64,000 nt of DNA from Lepas anatifera. Taxonomy: Eukaryota; Arthropoda; Thecostraca; Lepadidae. The position numbers were made by a program, and so were the translations under genes. Position 1 is the stretch's first letter. Each line of letters starts with the position of its first letter. The notes under the pieces were generated by a model. That model was not told the origin of the DNA. It searched no databases and was given only the letters and a program-made list of their open reading frames with translations. The stretch lies in the NCBI GenBank assembly GCA_034440635.1, contig JAOTON010000896.1, forward strand, positions 124,001 to 188,000. Direction: 5' to 3'. Positions 24,298 through 34,408 of the stretch are shown here, in pieces.

Positions 24298-27200
24298 AAA
24301 TTTAGGTTGAGCAGCGGATTGAGTAGATGAAGGCCAAATTAGGTTACAGTTACTATAATATCATATTTTAACCACCGATTAGCCAAAATAGTCATTTTAG
24401 TAATTTTCAACTGAAATATAAATATACATTTTCAATTCTAATGGAAATTTTTACGTAATGTGACATTCACCTATACGCAATGCCCGATGTGTGTGCTACC
24501 AAGGCAATCAGTGGAAAAAGTATTTTTACTTGACCTTAACACATTAATTCCTCACATGGCTGTGTATGTACTCAAAGCAAGGTGTGTACATACATACAAT
24601 TGCATGTTATCTTTAAAGTGGACTATCTTCATTTTTGCAGTCACGATCGCGGCGGCTCCAGACAGAAGGAATCTGGGTCACAGTCCCCGACACTTTACAC
24701 CAGCGGTCCTGCAATAAAGACAGCAGGACTGTGCCCCCAGTCCCCAATTTTCTTGAAACTAGAAAGCTTTTGGAAAATTCGGCTATTCCCTTCACAGACC
24801 AAAATTAGCATCACCTGAGACGCTGTTCCCGACACTTTCCTTGCATTTTCAGCGTATAAGCATGAAGGATTATCCACCAAGATTAATAGTAGACATCTCT
24901 TCCCCCGTCGACTGTAATGTAATTTCTGTCGTATGTATGTATGTACATACATACATGGAGGGTGGTGTCACAGAGAAAGCAGAATTATTGTACACGGGGA
25001 GAGTAGGTGGGGTGATTGTTTGGGCTGTTTATAATACTTCAGCCACAAAGCAAACATAAAGTTTGATAGGGTTTAGACAAAGTGCAGACTGAGTGGGTAG
25101 CAGAGTGTGACTCCAAGAGCAAAGAAAATGAATAATCTCTAAGGACAGTTTTAAGTTATAAAAATCTCCAACAAAATAAAAAAGCAAAACAGGTCGCAAA
25201 TTAGGATAGCATATAGCGGGCGCATGCTAGGCTCTTCCATCAATGTTTTACAAACTCTCTCTTTGTGGGCGATTTCCCTGATATATAAGGATAAAGAAAC
25301 GATAAATGCTGGAAGTTACTGTATTCTGTTGTTGGGATACAATTTAGGGTACTTCGCAATGGAGCAGCAATGCTGCTCCTGAAGGATGCAGCGGCTACCA
25401 CGACTGTAACATAACATAGACCTTCTCTTTATAATTCAGTAATAAACGTCTGTTTTTGGTTCAGGATGGCTTGTTATGATTAATAATACCGTAAGTATCG
25501 CATCACCGTTTTGCCCTGAGTTTGTTGAAAGCAGGCAGCAGTCTGAATTTATAATGGCTAACGAAGTTGACCCCGTTCTTGTGCAGTCTTAAATTAAAGT
25601 GACACACGAAAATTAGTGTTAGCAGGTCCTGGCATAAATTAACTGCATGTACACACATTTTTCGGCAGAGCATTTATCTTCGTATCATTTGGGAGGGGAG
25701 TTGAGCTGGTTCTTGAGCGCTCGTAATCTTAGACTTAAGTTTCTTTCTAAGCGTTCATCCTGTAAGTTTTGGAGCATGCGTCCCGCTCGTGCAGAGAGAC
25801 AGCCGCCCTGCTGAGGTCATGGTGCCGGGCGACCTTTACGACGTTATCATAACCCTGCGAGACGCGGCGCCGTCGGCCCTGAGTTTAAAAGTCCAGTGCA
25901 GAGCTGCAGTGCAGTGCAATGCACAGTGCAGGTTGGAAGAGTTCCGCTGCATGAGAGTGAGATGGAATTTGCAAAGCGCTGTTTGGGCCTGTATTTTGAT
26001 ATTATAAAGTGTGGGTAGTGTGGCTCATGATGCTCGTGTGTGCTTACCCAGTGGCGCCATGATGCTCTAAAACTAAATTTGGGGACAATTTAGTGATTAT
26101 AATATCAGGCTGCAGAGGGCTGCTTGGATTTTCTAGCTATTTACAAACTCCAGTTCAATAGATGTTTTCTTCAGGCATCATCCTGACGACCGAATAAACA
26201 GGATTGTAATATCGTCACAGAATAACAGGGCGTTGAATGGCACACCATGGACGTAACGGTCTCCAGAATATTTCGAACCCCTGCCAGATTTGTTTCAGAG
26301 TCATGAGGAATGCATTAGCTCACCAGATCATTAGTTTCATGAGCGGGGAGAGCGATACAAGCTTACATCGGCCAATGACTGAGAAATAAATAACATAAAA
26401 TAATCATTCACGCCCAGATGGACGTTTGGATCAGGTTTGCCATCACGTGGCGTTGGAGGATAGGGATTTATATGCTGCGCCTCCTGAATATAAATCCCAG
26501 CAAGGAGCTCATGGAAAGCAAGCCACATGCTTTCCAGTGCAGGCATGCAAAATCTATGGGAGTTTGAAAAAAACTAAACCCAGATTATGTGCTGAAATTG
26601 TAATATTTCGTTAAAGCTGGCCTACATGTTTGCTCATGTTTTTACGTTTCAAACTAGATCAGCGGCATACCCTTCATGGACCTAGTGAAGTGATCCAGCG
26701 CCGTTAGTCCGCATCACCCCATTACTCTGGCATTACACTATACCACGATACAGCAAAGCTTACGGTGTCCTCACACCCATCCGATTGTCACAGGGTGCCG
26801 ATGACCGGTGGCGTTCTCCAACCGAGAGGTGGGATTCACTGGCTGCACTACATGCTGCCCATAACACTAATCTAACTCTCTTAGACAATGCAAGCACAGA
26901 GCCAACTTGAATAATTGCGTGGCGGGGGAGACCTGCGGCCAATGCTCCTCCGTGTATGCCGAATGCATCCCACCGAACAACATTGGAAGGGCACGCTCGG
27001 CGCTCTGAAACTTACGAAATGTTTATTCTTCCGAGAATGAGCTGTCACTTCCAGACATCAGACGCACAAGTTGAAGAGGGATTAAAGTTGACCGGTTTTG
27101 TTTTTGTCTGGGAACAAGTTGCTACCATGTTCGGCTGCGTGGGTACCAACAGCTATTACGCAATAAATGTTGTCACTGGTAAAAGACAACTAGCAAACTT

Positions 27201-27793
27201 GTGATAATACTAAGCCATTGTTAGTGAAATAGCTGATATATTACCTCGCAGAATGTCTGGTAGGTACCACCAGTTAGCATTCTGCGGTAGGTTTACCAGA
27301 TCGGCTGTGTCGTTGCATCTGGATGGTAAATACCCTTTCATTTTGCATCAACGTTTCTGGCGCAGGTACAATGCGCTCACTGGCCTACGTGCATACCTAT
27401 GGCTACACCCGCCATGATACCTGCCATGATTGCAGCATAGTCTCATTGCATTACTAGAGGCCGAACTTGTGTGCATTCCTTAAAAGCACTTAAGCGCCTG
27501 AGAGTAAGAAGTGAGGTGAAAGCAATTAAAAGCAATTAAGTGCGTTCCGTGAGCCTTTGGTATAACGTAAAGCACAGTGTATACCAGCGACAAAGTCATG
27601 TTTGTCGGGGCTTTCAGTATTATACAATGCAATGTGTGGAATTGTTCTGTGATAGCAAAGGTTACAAATATAATTTCCATGATGGCCCAAGAGTCCTATC
27701 TTTCCATTTCCGTCACAAAGCGATCGACGTCTATCAAATGTATTACTCTCAACCGAACAATTTCCTCTCCTACCCCTTCCTCCCCATCTTACT
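24298..27793. other. No gene recognised
   Basis: About 3.5 kb with short open frames only. It includes a 24-base palindrome (24933-24956), and near 25908 a short GTGCAGTGCA-type internal repeat. No domain or splice structure is convincing. Confidence 0.4.
24933..24956. repeat. 24-base palindrome built from TATG/CATA repeats
   Basis: ATGTATGTATGT is followed directly by its exact reverse complement, centred on GTAC. Probably a short tetranucleotide repeat that inverted. Confidence 0.85.
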
Positions 27794-27950
27794 GACTAGT
27801 AGCCGATCGAGGACTTCATTTGGAGGAGGTCTAGGTGCTCGAGCCTACCCCGCCATTGCCTCGGAACAGTCTCTGGCTGTGCATTTACTATAGGCACTCT
27901 GACATTTGGGGGGCGTGATCTTTCTCACCCCCCCTTGCAATACAAGGAGG
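27794..27950 (+). mobile_element. hAT-type MITE, GGCGGATCCAG family, decayed copy 2
   Basis: The left end TAGCCGATCGAGGACTTC is a damaged form of the family terminus. The interior GCTCGAGCC, GCCATTGCCTC, GGCTGTGCA and TACTATAGGCACTCTGACATTT closely matches 6780-6948. The right end is incomplete at CCCCCCTTGCAATAC. Confidence 0.6.
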
Positions 27951-28464
27951 GATACAAGTCGTATCCGCCACCGCTACCAACGAATAAAAAAGATAGTCTA
28001 TCCAATAGAAATCAAGACAAAAACACCCTCGGCATGAGTTCTCCTGCGCGAGAATGTTTGCGCCCCATACCCCGAATACATTGAAAGTACAAGCTGGGTC
28101 TGTGATATACACTTAATCTGTAATATCTGTGATATATCTGTGATATACACCTAACTCCCAACAAGGGATGCCATGACCAGTCGCAGGTCTGAAAACCCAG
28201 CATTATTTGAGCAGCGAAATGATTCCTGTTTGCATCTCTGTCCCCGGAAGGAGGGGTCCCAGCAACAATCGCCAATCATCGTATCAGGCTGCGGCATGTT
28301 GTGCTTTTGTTCGGCGTATAGGGAACGCACGCTCCATGCAAAAACGTTCAATACCAGCTCTTGCTGCTACTGACGACATGGGAGTCTTTCATAACTCGCG
28401 GTGTTTCCTCAACGAGACAAAAACTGGTTGGGCATGTGGGAAGGTTCACCGCACTGCAAGGCCA

Positions 28465-28500
28465 TATAAGCACAGGCGACACTGTTACTCGCACGAGAAT
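28465..28500 (+). promoter_or_regulatory. Candidate TATA promoter of the glycine-rich protein gene
   Basis: TATAAG at 28465-28470 lies about 255 bases before the chosen ATG; transcription would start near 28495. The intervening sequence has no strong initiator word, and an intron in the leader (acceptor-like GTTACAG or GTCACAG before the ATG) cannot be excluded. Weak evidence. Confidence 0.3.
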
Positions 28501-28725
28501 AGCACAGGCCGCTCTGACCTGAGCCAGTCCCTGCAGCTGGGCAGTGCTGACGACAGTGAATTTGACCTGCGGTTACAGGCTGCATCAGTTTGACGCCAGA
28601 GGAGGAAGCGTCGGTACTGCAGCAAGATAACTGGTGTGAAGACGAGAAACTCTCACAGGAAACAAGGAAAAAAACTTAGTAAGACGACTCCGCTGCGGGT
28701 TATCGGTGTCGTAAAGTCACAGAAG

Positions 28726-29196
28726 ATGCAGATTTCCGGCTTAATTCTGGTCTTACCTGTGTTGATGAGCAGTTTTCTAACCCAGGAGCTGGCGGAGGCA
28801 GGGAAGAGGCCGAAGTTTAAGTCCACTGGAAGTCTGATGATGGCCGAGGCGGCGCTGGCTTACCACAAACACCGGGAGAAGCTGGGCGGCGGTCACAACA
28901 AGTACGGCGGGTACAGCGGAGGTTACGGACAGTCCAGCTACAGTGTCGGCTATGGAGGCGGCTATGGAAGCGGATATGGAGGTGGATACGGAGGCAGTGG
29001 CTACTCAAACGACTACAGAAATAACTATCGAGTGGTGGGCCTTGGCAAATACGCAGATGGCTATGGGTCGTCTAAAAAGACGGGAAAGAAAGGCAAGAAT
29101 AAAGGCCAAGACCACGTTGTTATTGTATTGCATAACAGGGAATATGGAAGCGGGTACGGAAAGCCGTATGGGTATGGGGGTGGGGGCTATCACTGA
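28726..29196 (+). CDS. Secreted glycine/tyrosine-rich protein, 156 aa
   Basis: The frame is open from 28636, but that upstream start is GTG; the first ATG, at 28726, starts a clear signal peptide, MQISGLILVLPVLMSSFL to about residue 25 (cleavage near AEA/GK). After a charged stretch (residues 26-52) comes a Gly/Tyr-rich region (about 54-93) of GYGG, GYGS and GGYG repeats. A Lys-rich segment (KKTGKKGKNKG) follows, then HVVIVLHNREY, and a GYGKPYGYGGGGYH end. The family resemblance is to arthropod glycine-rich secreted proteins: cuticle or eggshell matrix proteins, or glycine-rich antimicrobial peptides of the acanthoscurrin type. Sequence alone does not decide among these. One uninterrupted exon with an AATAAA 20 bases after the stop codon supports an expressed gene. 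Confidence 0.75.
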   Translation: MQISGLILVLPVLMSSFLTQELAEAGKRPKFKSTGSLMMAEAALAYHKHREKLGGGHNKYGGYSGGYGQSSYSVGYGGGYGSGYGGGYGGSGYSNDYRNNYRVVGLGKYADGYGSSKKTGKKGKNKGQDHVVIVLHNREYGSGYGKPYGYGGGGYH

Positions 29197-29215
29197 ACTG
29201 TTGTGATTTATATAG

Positions 29216-29221
29216 AATAAA
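29216..29221 (+). terminator. Polyadenylation signal AATAAA for the glycine-rich gene
   Basis: AATAAA starts 20 bases after the stop codon, followed by GT-rich sequence (AGTTGGCACAGTGTC). It implies a very short 3' untranslated region. Confidence 0.65.
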
Positions 29222-30441
29222 GTTGGCACAGTGTCTAATAATTGTCATTACCCCAAGATGCACGCGTCCATCTTAGTTACAAACACTGCGCCGAAAAATA
29301 CGACGGATTCTGGATCTTTGTGATCTTATCAAATGAGCTGGGATATGAGTGGGATTTTCAAGGCTGGAAGAGGAAGTTGGGCATGCGAGCTTTTGTTGTC
29401 ATTAGGCAACAAATTATGTTATTGGATGTGTGCGGGACGTCTTGACTTAGTCACTCGCGGATATCTGATGATATGTTAAAAACATGATCCTAGAATTTCC
29501 TAAATATCTAGTCTAACCTTTATATGATTAGTAATTATCAGTTTACAACCCCTTTGGCAAAAACGGATTAAATATAACGTGTAAGGCGATTGGCGCGATT
29601 GAGAAAGCTAATGACCCTACTCCGGCCCAATCTCATTTCTCGTTTAGAAAGTTTCCCAGTAAGCAGCTGGTCTCTAACCAGCCTGAGAAGTGTGTTTATA
29701 TGGTCATTACCAATGGAGTAGGTGCAGGACAGGACAGCAAGTGATGTAGGTCTATTTCTCACAGCTAACCATCAACCGCCACTCAACTTGCAATGAGCCG
29801 GTAATTTTTATGGCCTTATGAGTGTCCAAAGTCGTTAACCCTAGGTAATCGAAACTAAACGTGAACAGCGTGCCCTAGATCAGATTTCATTGACAGCGCA
29901 CATCAAGTAGGTGCTGCTTATATGGAAAGCACCTTCTGATGATGACCAAAGCATGCTGTGCCCAGAATCATTCTAACCATTCACGTATCCCCTCACCCCT
30001 GCTCCAGCTGCGGCTCTCGTGTTCTTCAGAAGCCGGGCTTTCGGCCACGGCAACTGCCAATAGTGGTGGGTGGTCATCGGACGCGCCAAACGACCCGATA
30101 GTAAAGAGTAGATACTCGGGCACGTCTAAAACGGGCTTCACGTCGAACCACACCATCAATCATCATCACCCCCGCCGAGACCAGGCACCGGCCGTGAGAA
30201 GATTGCAGGACGAGCGAGCAGGCCGCCCTGGAGTAAACCGTAGTTTTAAATTGGCTCGTGCCGAATCGTACCAAAAGTGATGACGTCCGACAGGGGAGCA
30301 GAAAACCGATTTCAGCTCTAATACTGTTTAAAACAGGCTCTGTTTTGATCTATCTTTTGTTTCGAATCTACCCCAGTGGTTATTCTAAGGGTTTCAATTC
30401 TAATCCTAAACAAATATAGTGCGTTAAACATTTATTTGCAG
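29222..30441. other. No gene recognised
   Basis: Contains a moderately GC-rich part (29990-30280) with open frames on both strands, none with a recognisable domain. Confidence 0.4.
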
Positions 30442-30625
30442 TTATCTTGATCAAGTGCGAGAGAAAAGCTAACAAATGCCCAACGACATACATTTTGGCA
30501 GTTGCTCTTGGATTCAGACGGACTCCGGCTAAATTATCTTGATCAAGAGCGAGAGAAAAGCTAACAAATGCCCAACGACATACATTTTGGCAGTTGCTCT
30601 TGGATTCAGACGGACTCCGGCTAAA
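30442..30625 (+). repeat. Two-copy tandem duplication, 92-bp unit
   Basis: Units 30442-30533 and 30534-30625 are identical by eye except near the start of each (TCAAGTGCGAG versus TCAAGAGCGAG). The near identity implies a recent duplication. Confidence 0.9.
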
Positions 30626-30987
30626 AAACAATAGCAATAATAAGGTCCTTCGAGGCGCCCTCTTGTTGATGCTACGTGCTCATCGCTGGCACCGTTCACA
30701 CCCTATTGGGACGACTAAAAGTATGTAAAATCCCAGCCTGAGCAGTATTATGTATTACGTTTTTAATGGTTGAGTGTTTCAAAAGTCCCACAGGAAAGCA
30801 GCAGAGCCAACTGAAGCAACGGGACGCCACTGTCTAGGGAGGGGAGGGTAAGGAGTCGAACGGAAGTCTGCAGCTGGCAGTGGATGCACCGCAAATGAAG
30901 AAACAGACCAGAAAATCAGACGCCTCTGTCAGGGTCACCTTCTAAAGCCAGCTATAGGTTACCTACACCACTCAGTACCTCACCACT
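30626..30987. other. No gene recognised
   Basis: Short unremarkable stretch between the tandem duplication and a small MITE. Confidence 0.4.
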
Positions 30988-31092
30988 CAGGGATGGCTCC
31001 ATCTCCTTAGCCTCCACAGGGGGTGGCTCCATCTCCCTTAGAGGGGGAGGAACGCCCCTTCGCCTTCTTCGGGGGGCTGGATCCATCCCTGA
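30988..31092. mobile_element. Short hAT-type MITE (about 105 bp)
   Basis: Inverted ends CAGGGATGGCTCCATC and GATCCATCCCTG; an internal copy of GGTGGCTCCATCTCCCTTAG repeats the left end. Flanking octamers TCACCACT and GGACCACT match at six of eight positions, consistent with an eroded 8-base hAT target duplication. Confidence 0.55.
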
Positions 31093-33118
31093 GGACCACT
31101 CATGCACACATCCGCTGGCTTAGAATGCCAGGACTTTCCCGGGTGAATACTCTATTGGCTTTACCGGGTGAATAGGTGCAACACTCCGATTTTCCTGAGC
31201 AATGGCCACTTTTACTGCTCTACAAATAGCCTTGTGAAGTAGATTCGCTGGATTTTCCTAGATTTACCCGTGGTTAAAAAGAGAAGGCGAGGTTCTCGTC
31301 GCTCATGTCATCACCTTGGCTTGGCTTTGCTGTTTTAAAATGTAGGGTTGGGGCTTTGAACACTTACAATAAGACTTGTTTCCAGTAGCTAGTCATCACG
31401 TTATGCATTTATTGTAAAGCAGTGAGATACATGAAAATTTAGCATGCGATTTTCGTAGACTGAGTGACGCATCAATTGCTCTATCAAGTATAAGGTTACC
31501 ATTTGAAGCCGTGGAATGCACCTTTGCAATACACATTAAGCAGACGACTTGCAGCGTACTTTAGGCTAATGTGACTCAGGCCGTGCTGCTCTAAGCATGT
31601 CTACAAACACGCACAGTGAAGTGAGAAGATTTGTGAACGAGTCAAAACTGATTCGGGTGCAGCCCTTTCTTGTCCTGAGGAAAATAATAAATGAATGCAT
31701 CACATGCAAATTGAATTCTGTGCACTAACAGCTGTTTTCTGAGTTGAGGTGTGTGCTAAGCACTGCTGCTAAGCAGCTCTGGCGCTTTGTTTATAGTGGT
31801 ATCTGACGCTCGTCATGAGGCTCAGCGTCCCACACCAATGAGACAATCGAGATGATGGACTGCCGAGCACGCGTCGACGGCGGATGCCGATCACACACCG
31901 ACGACAGAAAGAACATAACAGCGGTGTTTCATCTCAGCGTGGGGGCTTACTCATTGCAAGCAGCCCATTTACGGGCAACTGAAGAAGGATGCACATCTGG
32001 CCATCAGAATTTATTATCCGTTACCAGTTTAACTTTATGAATATCGAACTCATACGAATTCATGAGGTACTGTTCTCTTTACACCGAATTTAATAAGACT
32101 AACGGCATAGTTGTTGGAACTAACAAAGCCACTTTTCGTTGTTGTTTGTAATTTGGGTTCAGAGGTGCGCAAACCAGTGCGGTCCGTATAGTGCCCAAAG
32201 TCCCTTTTCTCCTCCATTGCATTATTCCCGGTGGAATTCCCTATCCTTGCATTGCTGACTGTTAAATGCAGTGCCCAGGTGAAATGGTCAAAACCTGCCT
32301 ACCCGTAAACTTCTTCTTTTTACTATTATACCGGCATCATAGATATTGTTTAGATAGCGTACTTATTCCGTTTTCTATGAATAACGTGGCAGTTCTGGAT
32401 ACATTAAATTATTGTAGCAATTTTTTTATTATATTTATTAGATTTATTAGATAATTTTTATAATTAGCCTGATAATTTGTTTATTTAATATATATGATAT
32501 ATTCCAATTATAATAGATAATTTATTAGAATAGATAGATATATTTATTAGCTAAAAATATTCCATGTGCTTTTATATTTTTACATAAAACTATTGAGTCT
32601 ACATTTTACACAGTAATCGATAAATACTATTCTAGCGGCGTTCAGATTTGGTTATATATGGACCGCGTACTCCGTTCTATTCTCTATAAATACTTAAACC
32701 AGGTGTGGACACAATTAGTGGATCTACTATCTCTCTCTCGCTCTATTTCTCCCTACCCCCGTCTCTCTCTATCTGTATTTTTGCGTCTTTTGCTCCCTCT
32801 CTAAAAGTGCTTAGCAAATTAGATTGCGTGGGCTTTCCTTTGTAATGGTGATCAGGCTAATTTCGCACAGAGCACTTAGGCTAGGAAAGAAGCTTTTATG
32901 AGGCGTGGTTCAGCCGTGCATGACCGCAGTGTAGCTCAGGCTTTTGGCCCGGGTCAGAGTTTCCTGTCCGTAAATTATCGATACAGGAAAAGGACTTGGT
33001 GCGAACCATCACTGCTGGGGTGTGACTCATTGTCTCGTCACAGTGTCATCACTCCCCTCCCCTCCCCCACCCCGACCACAGAGCTGAGGTACAAACCCGT
33101 GCATCCGGCACCCGGCCG
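31093..33118. other. No gene recognised; AT-rich and CT-rich tracts
   Basis: About 32400-32570 is strongly AT-rich with repeated TTTATTAGAT and TAGATA words. About 32730-32805 is a CT-rich tract (CTCTCTC repeats). The sequence becomes GC-rich close to the acid phosphatase promoter. No gene seen. Confidence 0.5.
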
Positions 33119-33153
33119 TATAATAGTGAGGACGGCCCGCTTTGCTATTCAGT
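33119..33153 (+). promoter_or_regulatory. TATA plus initiator core promoter of the acid phosphatase gene
   Basis: TATAATAG at 33119-33126 and TTCAGT at 33148-33153. The A of the initiator (33151) lies 32 bases after the first T of the TATA box, the spacing expected for RNA polymerase II, and TCAGT is the arthropod initiator consensus (established). The inferred start at 33151 leaves a 61-base leader before the first ATG. Confidence 0.65.
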
Positions 33154-33211
33154 ACCGTACAGAGCCGTTGTGAACAGGAACGCATCCGTGCCAGCTCCGA
33201 CCGTTTCACGA

Positions 33212-34408
33212 ATGATGCGCTTTCGTCGGGGTGTGGAGGTTTGTTTGGGCGTGTGTGTTGTGACGTTGCTGAGCGTGACTTCTGCAGCGGCGTGGATCAC
33301 GGAGCCGCTGCTTCAGGTGCAGGCTGTATGTCGGCACGGCGCCAGGGCTCCTCTGGCCTCCTACCCCACTGACCCGTTCAGAGGGCTGCAGTGGGGGGCC
33401 GGTGTGGCTAACCTGGTACCGGCCGGCGTGCAGGACCAGTACAAGCTCGGCGTGGACCTCAGACGCCGCTACCACGGCTCCCTGCCCTGGAGGGACTGCG
33501 CAGGCGTCACCGTCACATCCTCCGACCGCAACCGTACCCGCGACTCGGCAGCGGCGCTGCTGCTCGGCATGTACTCGGGTACACGGCACGGCCGGCGCGC
33601 GCCGCAGTACCTCGGCGGTCCACTGCCCGATGGCCCACCGCTCTGCCCCATAACCACCATTCCGGAGGAGCAGGACTACACGCTGCGGCTGATCTCGCAG
33701 GAGCGGTGTCCAGCCCTGCTGCTGGGACTGGCTGCCCTGCTGCGCACCACTCCGCAATACGCCGTCACGGCCCCGGCGCTGAAGGTGATGCTGGCCAGGC
33801 ACGCCGGCCTCCCGGACGCCAGCTCCCAGGAAGTGGTGCAAGTGTTCGACACGCTGCGGACCCAGCGCGCATTGGGGCTGCACCTACCGGCCTGGACGGA
33901 ACTGCCGCTGCCCAACGGCGGCGGCCTCACCACCCTGCAGGCCATGGAGCAGTTCTTCAGGCTGGCGTTCGGGGGTCTGGGTAAACCACAGCTACGCACG
34001 CTGTCGGCAGGCGTGCTGATGCGTCGCCTGCTGGAGAACATGTCGGCGGCTTCTCCATCAGCGCTGGAGCTGTTCTCAGCTCACGACACAACGCTGGCGT
34101 CGCTGGAGTCGGCCCTGGGCGTGTATGAGGACGTGCTGCCCACCTCCAGCTGCCTGCTGCTGGAGACGTACGCCAGCAGTGCCGGCAGGAGGGTGCGGCT
34201 GGTGCGTAGGCGGGGGGACACCGGCGCCGTCCAGGAGCTGCCGCTGGGATGCGCCTTCGGCCGGCACTGGTGCTTCCTGCGGGAGCTGCAGCAGCTGCCG
34301 TGGGTGCCGCTGACCGAGGAGCAGGTGAAGCAGGCATGTGTGGCCACAGCTCCTCCGCCATTGGGAAACAACCCCAACAGCGGCAGACCACCGGTGATTG
34401 CCTACTGA
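33212..34408 (+). CDS. Secreted histidine acid phosphatase, 398 aa, single exon
   Basis: Histidine-phosphatase (branch 2) enzyme of the prostatic/lysosomal acid phosphatase type, which hydrolyses phosphate monoesters through a phosphohistidine intermediate. Residue numbers count from the ATG at 33212; the frame extends upstream only to a GTG at 33170, and a second ATG follows at 33215. A signal peptide spans residues 1-27 (hydrophobic VCLGVCVVTLLSVTSAAA). The catalytic RHGARAP is at 41-47. SSDRNRTRDSA (about 103-113) gives the conserved second arginine region. SAHDTTL holds the catalytic His291-Asp292 pair. GC at 346-347 and the Cys at 354 fit the family's late disulfide. Sequons NRT (107) and NMS (276) suggest glycosylation. 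There is no C-terminal membrane helix, so secretion or a lumenal location is likely. Length is close to the ~390 aa family norm and all key residues are present. Third codon positions are strongly GC-rich compared with the flanks. No intron interrupts it, which may mean retroposition or lineage-specific intron loss. Confidence 0.93.
   Translation: MMRFRRGVEVCLGVCVVTLLSVTSAAAWITEPLLQVQAVCRHGARAPLASYPTDPFRGLQWGAGVANLVPAGVQDQYKLGVDLRRRYHGSLPWRDCAGVTVTSSDRNRTRDSAAALLLGMYSGTRHGRRAPQYLGGPLPDGPPLCPITTIPEEQDYTLRLISQERCPALLLGLAALLRTTPQYAVTAPALKVMLARHAGLPDASSQEVVQVFDTLRTQRALGLHLPAWTELPLPNGGGLTTLQAMEQFFRLAFGGLGKPQLRTLSAGVLMRRLLENMSAASPSALELFSAHDTTLASLESALGVYEDVLPTSSCLLLETYASSAGRRVRLVRRRGDTGAVQELPLGCAFGRHWCFLRELQQLPWVPLTEEQVKQACVATAPPPLGNNPNSGRPPVIAY

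Noticed and set aside
33206..33883. 225-codon open frame on the minus strand
   Set aside because: Antisense shadow of the GC-rich acid phosphatase coding sequence; no domain and no independent promoter.
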